Source: Panicum virgatum
Taxonomy: Eukaryota > Streptophyta > Magnoliopsida > Poales > Poaceae
DNA length: 64,000 bases
Reading direction: 5' to 3'
Assembly: GCF_016808335.1 (NCBI RefSeq)
Contig: NC_053139.1
Location: 15,742,782 to 15,806,781, forward strand
Each line of letters opens with the position of its first letter. Position 1 is the stretch's first letter. The notes under the pieces were generated by a model. It searched no databases. It was not told where the DNA came from and saw only the letters and a list, made by a program, of their open reading frames with translations. A program made the translations under genes and the position numbers. This document shows, in pieces, positions 1 to 10,598 of the stretch.

Positions 1-177
1 GGAGTTCACCACAAGCAGATCTGAGGGGGAAGCGGGGAAGGAAGGGATAGAGGAGGGTATGGGAGGGAGTCGAGACGGTGTCGCCGGGGTAGGGAGCACA
101 GGGTGAGAAAGTGGAGTGGCTCGGCGTGCGGGGAGCTTGGGGGAGGAGAGGAGCGGCAGCCGTGAGTGGTCTGACAT
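1..177 (-). CDS. possible 5' end of a hypothetical protein, runs off the window
   Basis: An ATG at 177 on the minus strand opens a frame that stays open for 59 codons to the window edge. The translation is rich in Pro, Ser, Leu and Arg, and no domain is recognised. A TATA-like box lies about 85 bases upstream, a spacing that fits a promoter with a short 5' leader. The GC content is high compared with the AT-rich sequence from 370 on, as is common for grass first exons. The open frame could be chance in GC-rich DNA, or a gene fragment carried by the CACTA element whose end is at 2,735. The full protein cannot be judged. Confidence 0.25.
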   Translation of the reverse strand, partial: MSDHSRLPLLSSPKLPARRATPLSHPVLPTPATPSRLPPIPSSIPSFPASPSDLLVVNS

Positions 178-260
178 CTGAGCAGGGCGTATAGAGAAGG
201 AGAGGGAGCGGCGGCAGCCAGGAGGCGGAAGACTGCTAGGGTAAGACTCGATGACTCGGC

Positions 261-267
261 ATTTATA
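261..267 (-). promoter_or_regulatory. TATA-like box for the minus-strand reading frame at 1-177
   Basis: TATAAAT on the minus strand. It sits at the edge of a GC-rich leader and would direct transcription towards the open frame at 177. The only support is motif and spacing. Confidence 0.25.
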
Positions 268-429
268 CTGTGTGAATGCGATTCTAACTGTCAGATCGTG
301 GATGGATGGTCAGAAACAATTGGGTCAGGTAGGGCGAGCTAGAAACGGCCCATAACTACTCAGATTAATATTTTTCTTTTTCTTTTTTAATTTAATTGCA
401 CGATTACGAAGTAACATATAACAATAATT

Positions 430-1420
430 ATCTTATATACACTAATTTATTTTTTATATGTAATAGACTACATATAAGTTGTCCTGTAGAAGTTTCAATA
501 ATTTTCTAACTCACTTACTATTTTTAATAGCTTAAATAAATTTCTGCAAGTTTGTTGAATATAATTACAATTTAAACTATATGTATCTCAAATAATACTT
601 AAAAACTTCACAAAATTCTTTTTAAGTACCCATGTTCTAGTATAGATTGTATCCTAAAAATAGATGAAAACTTCAAATGTTTGCTAGGGATGATTCAAAC
701 TTCTACTTACAGCCTTGTTACAAAATAATGATGATAATACATAAAACTTCTGGGAAAATTGTGTAAATTGTCACAGAATTAATTTATGAATGTATAAACT
801 TTACATAAAAAATTCATAAGATTTTATGAAAATTGAAGTATACATTGCTCATAAATGGATGGATCTCTCATATTCTTCCATACAACCTAAGTCAAAGTTT
901 GAAGTTTACACACCTTAAAATCTTTTCTTACTCATATACCCAAATAGATTTTTTTTACATGTAGTAGACAACATATAAGTAATCATATAGGAGTTTCAAG
1001 AATTTTTGAATAGATTTGACATATATTGTCAATTAAATAGATTTCTATGTGCTTTTCGAAAGTAATTTCAAGATGAACTATGTGTACCACCAAAAAGATT
1101 CGAAAAAATTATAGACTCATATGTTCCATTATAGCCCATGTCCTGGTGATAGATGATAATTCAATTATTTTCTAGGGACAATTTAAACTTCTATCTCCAA
1201 ATGACCACATAATAATTAAGAAATACCTAAATTTGGTCAAAAAATTCTACAAGTTGACATGGGGATATAGTTTTGGTCCATAATCTTGCCATAAAAAACT
1301 TCAATGGTTTTCAAAAAGTGAGACAATATATTGTTCATAAAATGGTACATCTCTCACAGAATTTCTTGTAATTGACATCAAACTTTGAGATTTGAATACC
1401 TCATAACATAATCGAAATCG
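430..1420. repeat. two diverged tandem copies of a roughly 490-bp AT-rich unit
   Basis: Landmarks recur in the same order about 490 bases apart. One is a TATAAGT-containing block at about 470 and 975; another is TAGATGA followed by a TTC-rich stretch at 661 and 1151; a third is a TTGCTCATAAATGG / TTGTTCATAAAATGG block at about 845 and 1330. Identity by eye is moderate, so the duplication is old. No coding potential is visible. It probably belongs to the body of the CACTA-type element that ends at 2,735. Confidence 0.5.
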
Positions 1421-1784
1421 CATGCAGCTCAATTTTGGCCACCACCTTATGTTGATCATAACATTGGAAAATATCAAGTTATATTAGCAATTATCATTCA
1501 AAAACATGTTATTTCAATTCTCTATTAGTTATTTCTATTCTCTATTAAGTTGGAAGAAAATATGTCATACATAAAAAAATCAAGACATATCAATTAACAT
1601 ACAAACAAACACTACTAAATAAAGTACCACGATTTTAGAAAAATTTAGAGAAAAAAACCATCAAATTTGGAGTTCTTATGAGGGAGTAATACCAATTACA
1701 AAATTTACTTCTGGATTGAAAAGAAAATGATGGATTCTTTAATATTGTAGAACATTGTTACCGAACATTAACAGTAAATAAGGC
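1421..1784. other. AT-rich non-coding stretch
   Basis: No open frame, RNA gene or clear repeat is visible. The composition matches the preceding repeat. Confidence 0.4.
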
Positions 1785-1870
1785 ACACCCCAGTGGTAAT
1801 GCTATCAAGTCTTAGTCATCTTTAAGGGTCTGGGTTCGAATCCACTATACTACCTACGTGTTTCTCTTAT
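1785..1870 (+). repeat. tRNA-derived SINE-like module 1
   Basis: An A-box-like AGTGGTAATGC is followed about 40 bases later by a good B box, GGTTCGAATCC (1,830s), and then by a T-rich stretch. This is the layout of an RNA polymerase III promoter from a tRNA-derived SINE. It is not a functional tRNA because the arms do not pair into a cloverleaf. Confidence 0.4.
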
Positions 1871-1939
1871 TTTCGAATTAAAACTTGAGTAAGTTAACAT
1901 ATATATAGGATAATACCAAACTCTATCACAAGTGAAGGA

Positions 1940-2060
1940 GCAACATAGTGGAAGGTTGCTAAGATTCGTAACAACAAAACCCGGGTTCGATCCTTCCCCC
2001 TTCCTCTCCCGTTTGACCCTATTTTTCTCCATTCTCCTCCCCTTTGAGCCTATTTTTTCC
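1940..2060 (+). repeat. tRNA-derived SINE-like module 2
   Basis: ATAGTGGAAGGTTGCTA is followed by the B box GGGTTCGATCC (about 1,982-1,992), then by pyrimidine-rich sequence with T runs. The layout is the same as in the module upstream, but the sequence differs. Confidence 0.35.
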
Positions 2061-2224
2061 CCCTCCTCTGGTCCTCCTGTTGCGGGCTGAAGCTGGGCTT
2101 GGTGCAAAGAGAACAGGGACGAGAGAGAGAGGAGGCCGGAAAGGGGCAAAAAAGAGTTCAGCCCAGACACAAGTGAAAGCAACAAGACTACAAAAGAAAT
2201 AATGTTCTCAACATAATCACAAAC

Positions 2225-2320
2225 AGGCAAGTGCTGTTGTGGTAAGGGCCTTCACTTCCCACCCCTAGGTCGCGGGATCGATTCCTAGGCACGCAACCAA
2301 GACAAAATTTTTTGATTAAA
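2225..2320 (+). repeat. tRNA-derived SINE-like module 3
   Basis: TTGTGGTAAGGGCC (A-box-like) is followed by CGGGATCGATTCC (B-box-like, about 2,273-2,285) and a TTTTTT run. It is the third module of this kind within 500 bases and in the same orientation. Confidence 0.35.
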
Positions 2321-2479
2321 TGTTCTCCTGGCGCTGTGCAAGTGGGCCCCTCTCGACTGCTGACTAGGCTGCTGACATGGCTCGAAAGTGGACCCCACTC
2401 AGCAGACCGTGTGTGCTGACTAGGCTGCCATGTAAGCATCAAATAAGAGAAGCAAAAACTTAAGTTAAAAATGAAGAAT

Positions 2480-2735
2480 GTCAAAATATATAGTTAAAAT
2501 GACTATGACGATTTCTATGACATTAATGTTAAAATGTCAAGTTTTTAGGGCTCAATTATGACGAATTCAATAAAATGTCATATTTTGTGGGCTCAATTAT
2601 GATAAATTCAAAAACGTCATAAAGTTCTGGGCCTAGGGTACATACCGTCAAATTCGTCATAGATTGTGTGCAATTGTGATGCTCTTTTAAAATGTCATAA
2701 CATTTTCGTCATAGATCACCACATTTGTTGTAGTG
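2480..2735 (-). mobile_element. CACTA (En/Spm) transposon terminus with subterminal repeats
   Basis: Read on the minus strand, the element begins CACTACAACAAATGTG at 2,735, the standard end of plant CACTA elements. Inside it are several short subterminal motifs built on TATGACGA / TCGTCATA, spaced 20 to 60 bases apart, which is where CACTA transposase binds. The adjoining TAC at 2,736-2,738 would be one side of the 3-bp target duplication. The opposite terminus is not seen, so the element extends left, possibly beyond the window. No transposase is recognised here. Confidence 0.7.
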
Positions 2736-5075
2736 TACTGGACTCCCCATCCGCAGTAGCTCACGACACAATTGCCGGACACCTTCCCAAAACAACTCAC
2801 GCCATGAAAACATCCCTCTCAAAAGTCTAGTTCTGTGACCAAACCGTAACTCGCCCAATACCATGGGCACGATTATTCGAATAGGTTTTAAACTCTACAG
2901 AGGTGTGCAACTTCACCCAGAAGTGGGTACCACAGCACGATCACCTTAGTGTCGGTGCAGATCCCAACAAAGCTATTATCCACCTTAGCTATACCTGACT
3001 AGCCAACACGGACTCCACCAAGGGGCCATTGGTCGAGTGATTTGCACAATAGTTGAGTTAGGCAAGATAACACATCAACTCGGTCCTTAATTGTGACAAG
3101 ATGGACATCTCCTCAACCTTGCTCAACGACGCCGGTATGAGCACACCTTTTGGCAATTCACACAGAAATGCCATCCATCTCATCTAAGCACATATTTCTT
3201 TTATTTTTTATAAATTCCACATTTTCCCTTCCCACACACTCACACATTTTCCTTTTATAAAAAAATTGTACCATGTTTGATGTTTCGTAATTTAAGCACA
3301 CAGTCCTAAGCATTCAAACAACGATTAACATCCAAATAGAATAAATCATATTTAGACATTAATATAGGTGGTCAAGGAATGGTTATAACAAGTCAAGGGG
3401 TGGCTATCCAACCATGTTTCAGCAGTAAAAGCATATGCAATTCTGTAAAATAGGCCAATAGGTTGTGTTTATAAAATTGGGACAAAATATGCAGCAAAGG
3501 ATGAGATTGAACTTGCCGTCTTCGAAGCCTTCCGGGAGCTCCTGCTCGCGGTACGGGTCTTCTGGCTCTAGCTCGCTGTACTGCTCGGTGAACTCTTCGA
3601 CGGATTCTCCCTCGTTCACACCGGTATCTACAGCGCACACACAATAAATAAAAGAAATAAAGGTTTTACCGTCGAGCTGGAATCAGAGAAAATTAAGATA
3701 TGGAGATAGGAATAATATTTTTGGATGATTTTCTAATGGCACGGTTGAAAATATATTAGAAATGGTGTGGTAAAGTTTCGGGGCGATTGGAGGATTTTTG
3801 GCACATGAAATGATAGGTCGAAGAGGGGTTTAGGGGCCTCTTTGTAATTATTTTTGAGATGGCAAGGGCTTGATTATAATTTCTGGGAATACATGGGTTA
3901 CTCTGAAAAGGGGCAGGGGTATATTTGGAATTTTGTTTATATGGTGGAGGGGCTAGTTCTCTAAATAAATAAAAGAGGAGGGGCTTTTCTTTAAAAGGGA
4001 CATATAGGGGGGCTCTTAAATAAAAAGGGAAAAGGGCAGGGGGCTCAACACAAATGTGGCTTCTTCTTCCTCCCTTCACGGGAAACAGAGGAGGGGGAGA
4101 TGGGGGGGGGGCGGCACCTGGGCCGGCGGCCCTGGGGGCACGGCGGCAGGCGGGAGTAGGGGGAAAAGAGGGAGGGCGACGAGGGGATTCCATCCCCCAC
4201 CTCAGCTCGGGCTGGGGCATAGCGGGCGGTAGCGGCCGTGGTGGCGGCACTGCAAGGCCGGGGAGGGGGCGTCGGAGGGCAGTGGGGGTTGTGGAGCTTG
4301 AGGGCGCGATGGAGGGCCTATTTATAGGCGAGGAGAGGCGGTGGAGGAGGGGGCCGCTGTGGTGGCTGGCTGGCGAGCTCGGCTGGGCGCCTTTAATGGA
4401 GATAGGGCCGGGTTTGGGCGTCGTGGAGCAGCGTGGTCGTCGAAGGCGCCGGTATGCAGGGGTGGGTGGCGCAAGTGGAAGAGGGTGGACGTGCTCTGCT
4501 CGCAAGCAGTGCGGGCTCAGGAGGCGAGGCGGAGGTGCTGTGCTGGACGACGGGCGGTGTGGCGAGCACGGGGCGACGGAACGGATCGGGCAGGGGCGAG
4601 CAGCACGGCGAGCATCCCGGGCACGTGGAGCGCGTGGGGGCGGCCAGGAGCAGGGGCGTGCACGTGGACAGGGAGCACCGGTAGCGCACGTGAGCAGGGA
4701 GCAGGAGGAAAGAGGAAAGAAGAAAGGAGAAGGAGGGAGAAAAATAAAATAAGAAAAAGAAAAAGGGAAAAAGGAGAAGAAGAAAAGAAGAGAGATAGAG
4801 GAAAAAGAGAGAGAGCGGCGGTCGGCGGGATTCGCGGCGACGGTCGGGAGCATGCGACGGCTTCGGCGGAACGCGACGCACGCAGAACGAGGAGAATAGA
4901 GAGATGTGACGGTGATTAGTGCGGGTGTCGGGACGGCGGATCGCCGGGAAGGATTTTAGGAGATTAGGAGCTCGGACAGGAAGGGGTTTAGAAATAATTT
5001 GAGCTAAACGATGAAAAAAATTTAAAAATTATTTTTAGCGCCTGATTTATCTTGGTGAATTTTTGGGATGTTACA
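2736..5075 (-). mobile_element. Ty3/gypsy long terminal repeat, minus strand, broken by the CACTA insertion
   Basis: The minus strand starts at 5,075 with TGTAACATCCCAAAAATTC, a start typical of long grass gypsy LTRs. A pyrimidine-rich, strongly GC-skewed stretch follows (about 4,050-4,900), then a short acidic coding-like segment (3,640 to 3,530) rich in Glu and Asp, then AT-rich sequence with CTCTGTAGAGTTTAAAAC near 2,900. The order of blocks matches the LTR at 40,721-42,961, which has the related block CTCTGTAGAGTGTAAAAC near its end. The LTR is cut at 2,735 by the CACTA terminus. Long frames within it are composition artefacts. No internal gag or pol is attached here. Confidence 0.6.
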
Positions 5076-5488
5076 AGAGGGTTGAAGATGCACCTAAGAG
5101 TCACCAATTTGCACCCCTATTCGACAAAACCAATACAAGGAAAAACAGGAACTATGCAAGTTATACTCGTGCCAAATCGCATTCGATTACTCACACAAGT
5201 TCATTTCATACGACACACATAAAGGTTACTACCTCTATCTAAATTGAGCATAGCTCAGGTTATAGGCAGGCTGACGGACATCATCTCCACTGACCGCTGC
5301 GCCAGGACACTGATGACAGAGACAGGTAATGTGTTGGCCGGATTTGTTTTGCCTAAAAGACACAAGGCACGTGCCGTAGTAGTTGTTAAGCTTGAAAAAG
5401 GGAATGATCTCATCCATCTGTTCAAACAACAGAAGACAAAACTACTCTCGCTCTCGGCTCGTGGTCAAGTCCCACGACCGACCCACGA
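5076..5488. other. unassigned stretch before the copia element
   Basis: An 87-codon plus-strand frame starts at 5,244, but its product matches nothing recognised and it may be transposon sequence. Nothing else is visible. Confidence 0.3.
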
Positions 5489-5690
5489 TGTGGACGATGA
5501 GCCATGACCTCACGTTCGTGTGAGGTTTTGAGCAGGGAAAGGAATGAACTTTGAACACTGATTGTAACCTATAAATACCCCCCCCCCCAAAAAAAAAATC
5601 AATGAAAAAGGTTGCCCCATTCACTGTTTCACATCTATTGTTCAGTTGTTCATTACATTACAATTTCATTCACAAACACGTTATGAGCAC
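5489..5690 (+). mobile_element. probable LTR of the first copia element
   Basis: TGTGGACGATGAGCC opens a stretch with a TATA-like CCTATAAATACC (about 5,570). It ends in CATTCACAAACAC directly before GTTATGAGCAC, which resembles the post-LTR start of many grass copia elements. The copia protein begins about 200 bases downstream in the same orientation. A C11/A10 homopolymer tract lies at 5,580-5,598. The boundaries are estimates. Confidence 0.4.
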
Positions 5691-7412
5691 TTGGCTCTGG
5701 CCAACTGAGAAGGGACAAAGAACTCCGGTGAGCTTGATAATACAGGAGTCAACCAAATGGAGGAAGAGATGTGACTAGTGGACAGTTGTACCACTAATAC
5801 TATATTTAGGGAAGTGAGATATTTCCATACTCTCACAAAGAGGGAAGGAATGGTTCTGACCGTTGCTTGACACGATGCTATAATAGTAGGTTCTGGAAAG
5901 GCCACTATGATACTTTCAATGGATACACAAATCAATATCGAGGAAGCATTGTTGTGTCCCGATTCAACTTGTACCCTACTAAGCTATAGCAATATTAGGA
6001 AAAATGGGATTCATGTGGAAACATACAAAGAAAATAAAAAGGATTTTCTTCTTTTCACAAAGGATATCAGACAAGGCAAAGAGACACTTGAAAAGGTGCC
6101 CTCTCTCACATCTGGATTGTACTACACCTACATCAAACCCGTACCACATGTTGCATACAAAGTGATTTTTCAGAATGTTGACACATTCCAAACTTGGCAT
6201 GACTGCCTTGGCCATCCCGGAGTCAGGATGATGAAAAAATTATTAGCAATTTAACTGGTCACATTGCGAGTGATAAAAAAATTGCCACAATCCTCAGATT
6301 TCATGTGCACCTCATGTGCAAGTGGGAAATTAATTTTGAGACCCTCACATCTCAAAATACAAGTTGAACCATTCAAGTTCCTTGAATGCATTTAAGGAGA
6401 CATATGTGGAGCCATTCAACCTTTATTAGGTCGTTCAGATATTTCATGGTCCTCATTGATGCATACACAAGATGGTCACATGTGTGACTTTTGTCGACGT
6501 GAAACCATGGATTCGCAAAGTTGATTGCACAAGTCATTTGACTTAGATCAAATCAACCTGAACACCAGATAAAGTCGATCAGAATGGACAATACGACTGA
6601 ATCTTCTTCCAAAGTCTTCAATGATTATTGTATGGCATCAGGAACTATAGTACAATATTCAGCACCATACATTCATCAAGAGAATAAAGCTCATCGCTAG
6701 ACCATTATTGCAAGATTGTAATCCACCAACAAATTGTTGGGGTCATGCAGTCCTACACGCTACAGACTTGATACAATTGCGCCCAACTACATGTCATTTA
6801 GCTTCCCACTACAGTTGGTTCATGTTGATCCTCCAAGTATTTCCCATCTGCAGAAATTTAGTTGCGCTATATATGTACCAATCTCACCACCAAAGCGTAC
6901 CTCTATGGGCCCTCCACAGGAAATTGGGGATCTACATGGAGTATTTATCTCTGTCAATCATTAAATACTTGGAGCCCAGGGGACCAACTCACTACCCAGT
7001 ACGCATATTGTATCTTCAATGAAGATCATTTCCTAGCATTAGGGGGAGAATTCAAGTACCATAATGAATTCCAGGAAATAAATTGGGATGCCATTGACAC
7101 CCTAAAGGAGGATCCACGTACCAAAGAAACTAAACTCCAAGTCCAGAGAATAATTGAGTTGCAACACATTGCAAACAATCTGCCAGACGCATTTACCAAC
7201 ACCAAAGGTGTCACAAAATCATCATTCCCTACAAATAATGTGTGGAAAGAATAGAGGTACCAAACAAAACTATTCATCTACTATCTCAGGAAGAGAAAGG
7301 TAGAAGTACAGCTAATCCTAAGGCTGCGACTTCCTGTAAGCACACCAGGAAACAGAGGAATGAACCCTCTAAACTGGTAAATGCAGCTCAACTCAAGTTG
7401 AGAGACACCAAG
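5691..7412 (+). pseudogene. copia polyprotein, piece 1 (GAG-pre-integrase and integrase)
   Basis: Translated frames are copia-like but broken by stops and shifts. At 6,196-6,230 is the GAG-pre-integrase signature WHDCLGHPGVRMMKK. After it come a CTSCASGK zinc-binding remnant (about 6,305), integrase-core remnants (FMVLIDAYTRWSH near 6,445, then NDYCMASG near 6,620), and the C-terminal integrase region continuing to 7,410 (for example CIFNEDHFLALGGEFKYHNE at about 7,010). The element would encode gag, protease, integrase, reverse transcriptase and RNase H. Here it is dead, with at least four frame changes. The frame stops at the insertion of a gypsy element at 7,413 and resumes at 9,376. It is older than both insertions. 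Confidence 0.8.
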
Positions 7413-8290
7413 TGATACGTCATGGGGTCCCGGTTTTCATGACGTAGGATCTTGCTCCTGATAACTAGCTGTAGAACAGCTGGATAACTTGCTGCAAGCA
7501 GCGATAACTAGTGCAACCTGACAAATAAAACTCGAAGCCAACCACCGTCTTTAACCGGCAACCTGAATCGAGGATTCGCCCTACCACACTCTCAAAGAAC
7601 CAACCAACACAGCCTACAATCAATCAAGGCGAACCCTGAAGGGAGTAGGAGCACCAATTGGGAGCGGATGAAGTCGCCGCTTCTGCAATCCCGCAAATGA
7701 AATCACAAGAGCAAAGGGGTAGAGATCACTCTCTGAATTTGTTAGCACACAGCTGAACAAAAGGGGTTCTATTTCATTATCGAAAGTCTTATTTTATCTC
7801 TGAGATACATATGGTATTTATATAAGAAACAACCCGCCTTGTTGGGTGTGAATGGACCTTAGAGTTTCTGGAGTTATAGTAGCCTAAAAGTCACAACGAA
7901 CTAAAATCCCGAGAAGCTCGCCTGGCTATTGGCCTTCTGTGCAGTGTCCACTAACTCGGTCATAACTCTTTATTGGGAAGTCCAAATGACTTGAGAGTTA
8001 TTGCTTTGGAAAGTAGACTTATTTATCTTTCCAATCATGTATATAATGAACCATGAAACATTGTAGATTGGTACAGTTTGCATGGGAATTTGAACCTCTG
8101 GTAGACTGTTGATCTTCTGACCAGTATTCACTAAAGTACTCAGATCTCATTACTGGATAACCAAAAGTACTCGACATAAATTTAATTGGAAAGTAGACTT
8201 GATAAGATTTCCAAAATGTCCTCATTGACCTTTATAGCTTTTGGGAATCAAAAGTTATGACTGCTTCTTTCAGACTGTTCTGCAGGACTG
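7413..8290 (-). mobile_element. 3' LTR of a truncated gypsy element inserted in the copia
   Basis: The left edge, TGATACGTCATGG at 7,413, reads on the minus strand as an LTR end (...GACGTATCA). A minus-strand TATA box (TATATAAATACC, about 7,815) supports LTR identity. The sequence lies directly downstream, on the minus strand, of the end of a gypsy polyprotein. Left flank CCAAG (7,408-7,412) would be the target duplication, but its partner is missing because the other end of the element is lost. The inner boundary is approximate. Confidence 0.6.
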
Positions 8291-9375
8291 GTCGGGTTCC
8301 AGTGTGGTCCTTTATCCTCCTTGGTGAACCTGAGCAATATAAATGTGCATGACTTAGGCAGTATATAATTCTCATTAATATTAAAATGAATTTCACAAAG
8401 TAGCGCGTTCACCTCTTGTTGTAGTTTCTTAGCTCGGCTATGCGTAATTGGTCCATCAAAGACTTGTGGTGTCGATGTAGGTGATATTTGAGTTGGTGTA
8501 GCATGAATTGGTGGTTGTAACATGTTACTTGTTGGTGTGGTCGTCATGGTCATATCATCCTCCCCCCCTTGAAAAGGAGTCGTCCTCGACTCTGAAACAT
8601 CTTCACTTGTGAATGGTAATAGGTCAGCAACATTGAAGGTGTTGCTCCCACCACAATTTTCTGGAAGGTCTATCTTGTATGCATTGTCGTTGATCTTGCT
8701 AGTACACGAAATGGACCATCCCCTCGTGGCATCAGCTTGGATTTAAGCTTATCAGGGAATCGATCCTTCCGCAAATGAATCCACACTAAGTATCCTAGAT
8801 TGAATGACACTTCCTTCCTATGTTTGTTCATACTTGAAGCCTTGCGCGTCACCTTCAACTTGATTACTTCCTTGGTCGTCTCATGTATCTTCTTTATATA
8901 TGCAGCACGCTTGGAGGCTTCCATGTTGGTTCTCTCCTGTAATGGTAAAGGCAACAAATCTATCGGAGCAATAGGTTCTCTCCAGTTTCAAATGGACACA
9001 TGTTAGTGGTAGAGTGCACTGCCCTGTTGTAGACAAACTCCACATGAGGCAGGCAATCCTCCCAATCCTTAAGTTCGTTTTCACCATCGTTCGTAGCAAC
9101 ATGGACAAAGTACGATTCACCACTTCAGTTTGCCCATCGGTTTGAGGGAGACAAGTGGTCGAGAACAAGAGCTTGGTTCCAAGCTTCGCCCATAATGTTT
9201 TCCAGAAGTAGCTCACAAACTTGACATCACGATCAGATACGATGGTCCTGGGCATTCCATACAATCTCACAATTTCCCACAAAACAAATTTGCAACATGT
9301 GAAGCATCGTCGCTTTTGTTACAAGGAATAAAATGAGCCATCTTTGAGAATCTATCAAGCACAACAAAAATGTTG
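8250..9375 (-). pseudogene. gypsy polyprotein, integrase to C-terminus, truncated
   Basis: On the minus strand, the frame near 9,370 gives [14 protein letters not shown], the integrase core entry of gypsy elements. This is followed by [17 protein letters not shown] (the second catalytic Asp region) and [18 protein letters not shown] (around the catalytic Glu), all between 9,370 and 9,130. A basic integrase C-terminal region with GPFRVLAR follows at about 8,715. The last part (8,553-8,250) contains FDGPITHSRAKKLQQEV, the usual tail of such polyproteins. Several frameshifts and stops are present. Reverse transcriptase, protease and gag are absent, and the sequence changes abruptly back to copia at about 9,376, so this is the 3' part only. 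Some copia coding sequence is missing at the junction. Confidence 0.8.
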
Positions 9376-9529
9376 CATTGGAAAATACTGAACAATCAAC
9401 AGTCTGAAGAGGTGCAAGAAATTTCAACCAATTATGTTGATTTTGGAGAATCATATAACAAAAAGACTACAATTGTCGACTTATATTTCATGACATCAAT
9501 TGCCAACAACCTTCAAAATGAAACAGTTC
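9376..9529 (+). pseudogene. copia polyprotein, piece 2
   Basis: This short stretch translates to VQEISTNYVDFGESYNKKT and TTIVDLYFMTSIANNL, the linker between integrase and reverse transcriptase in this type of copia element. It continues the element left at 7,412 and rejoins the reverse transcriptase at 13,806. It ends in AGTTC (9,525-9,529), the left target duplication of the gag-only element. Confidence 0.7.
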
Positions 9530-9891
9530 TGTTGACGACCAAAATTGGCGCAACTGGTGGAACCAGTCAGACCTCTTCCTTAAACCGGTGGTGTCCCTCA
9601 GGCTTGTCTCACACTCAAAAAAAGAAGGTTGCAACACTTGCTCAAACAAGAGTTGATGGAGCAACAAGTGGAGGTCGAGCCAACAAACATAATAGCCATG
9701 AAGAAGATTTGGAGGCCAAAGCAAATTATTTCATCGTCAACTTGAGGTAAAGCAAAATCATGTCCGATAATTTTTATCACCCTTAGCACAAAAAAAATGG
9801 CCGATGCATTAGTAATCATCGCCCTTAGACAATTTTGGTCTAGAAGAGTATTCTTTGGCACGCAAGCTTTGCCAAAGAAAAGGGGGGCATA
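9530..9891 (+). mobile_element. truncated first copy of the gag-only gypsy element: LTR start plus internal 3' end
   Basis: Bases 9,530-9,588 match the first 59 bases of the LTR at 13,095. From 9,589 the sequence jumps to a copy of 12,792-13,094, which is the internal 3' end including the polypurine tract AAAGAAAAGGGGGG. The next LTR then starts at 9,892. So an extra, internally deleted element copy stands in front of the complete one. GGT is shared at the deletion junction. Confidence 0.8.
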
Positions 9892-10598
9892 TGTTGATGA
9901 CAAAAATTGGCGCAACTGGTGGAACCGGTCAGACTTCTTCCTTAAACTGGTCTGGTTGACTTGTTCAAAATGTAAAATAGACTTCGCCATTGGATAGTCT
10001 CATCGAGTAGATCAAGATTCATATATAGAACGTCTAACTTGGAGTCCGGATGAGGGAGATATGACTTCGAGACGATCTGCACCTTGTGCAGACCAGTCAG
10101 ACCGGTTCGCTGGGGCGGTTAGACCGGATTCGGTCTACGTGTAAAAGTTGTATTTTGGCACGGGATTTGCTAGGGTTTTGACCCTATTCGGGCCAAGACC
10201 TTCCGACCCTATAAATATAAAGGGTCACGGCCGATTGAGATCATCCAATTGATCAAAAAACACAACAATGCATTACATGTCTTTGTTTTTATTGTCTTTA
10301 TGTTTATCTCCAAACCCTAACACTTCCAATCTCTTATCTGCTGTTCTTCCTTCATCTCTGCGACATCCGAAGGCGTTCTAGGTGGCCTGACGACCCTAGA
10401 ACAACCCTACGTGCACCTGCCCTGACAGGGTCCCTCCCGGGCGACTGTTCATCGGATTTCGCCGTTTCACCCCAGCGACTGGTCTGACCGGTCCCTCTGA
10501 CTGGTCTGACCGCCTCAAGCAAGAGGCGATGTATCGAGCCCCTCCTCGCGCCGCGCAACCATGCGCAATCGTGTGTTGGCCCTAGATCGGCGCCAACA
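9892..10598 (+). mobile_element. LTR of the gag-only gypsy element (second of three LTR segments)
   Basis: Starts TGTTGATGAC and ends GGCGCCAACA, with TGTTG/CAACA inverted ends. It is 707 bp long and matches 13,095-13,805 over its whole length with scattered substitutions. It contains a TATA-like CCTATAAATATAAAGG (about 10,209) and several ACCGGTCAGACCGGT-type motifs. Confidence 0.85.

Noticed and set aside
1830..2290. True tRNA genes at the three B boxes
   Set aside because: Acceptor and anticodon arms do not pair, so these are at most tRNA-derived repeats.
3756..4853. 365-codon minus-strand frame and overlapping plus-strand frames up to 232 codons
   Set aside because: The region is the GC- and CT-rich part of a gypsy LTR. 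Frames are open on both strands because of composition, and the products are low-complexity.
2899..5080. AGAGG on both sides of 2,904-5,075 as a target duplication of the gypsy LTR
   Set aside because: The sequence on both sides of 2,904 seems to belong to the same LTR (the block with CTCTGTAGAGTTTAAAAC spans it), so the match is probably chance.
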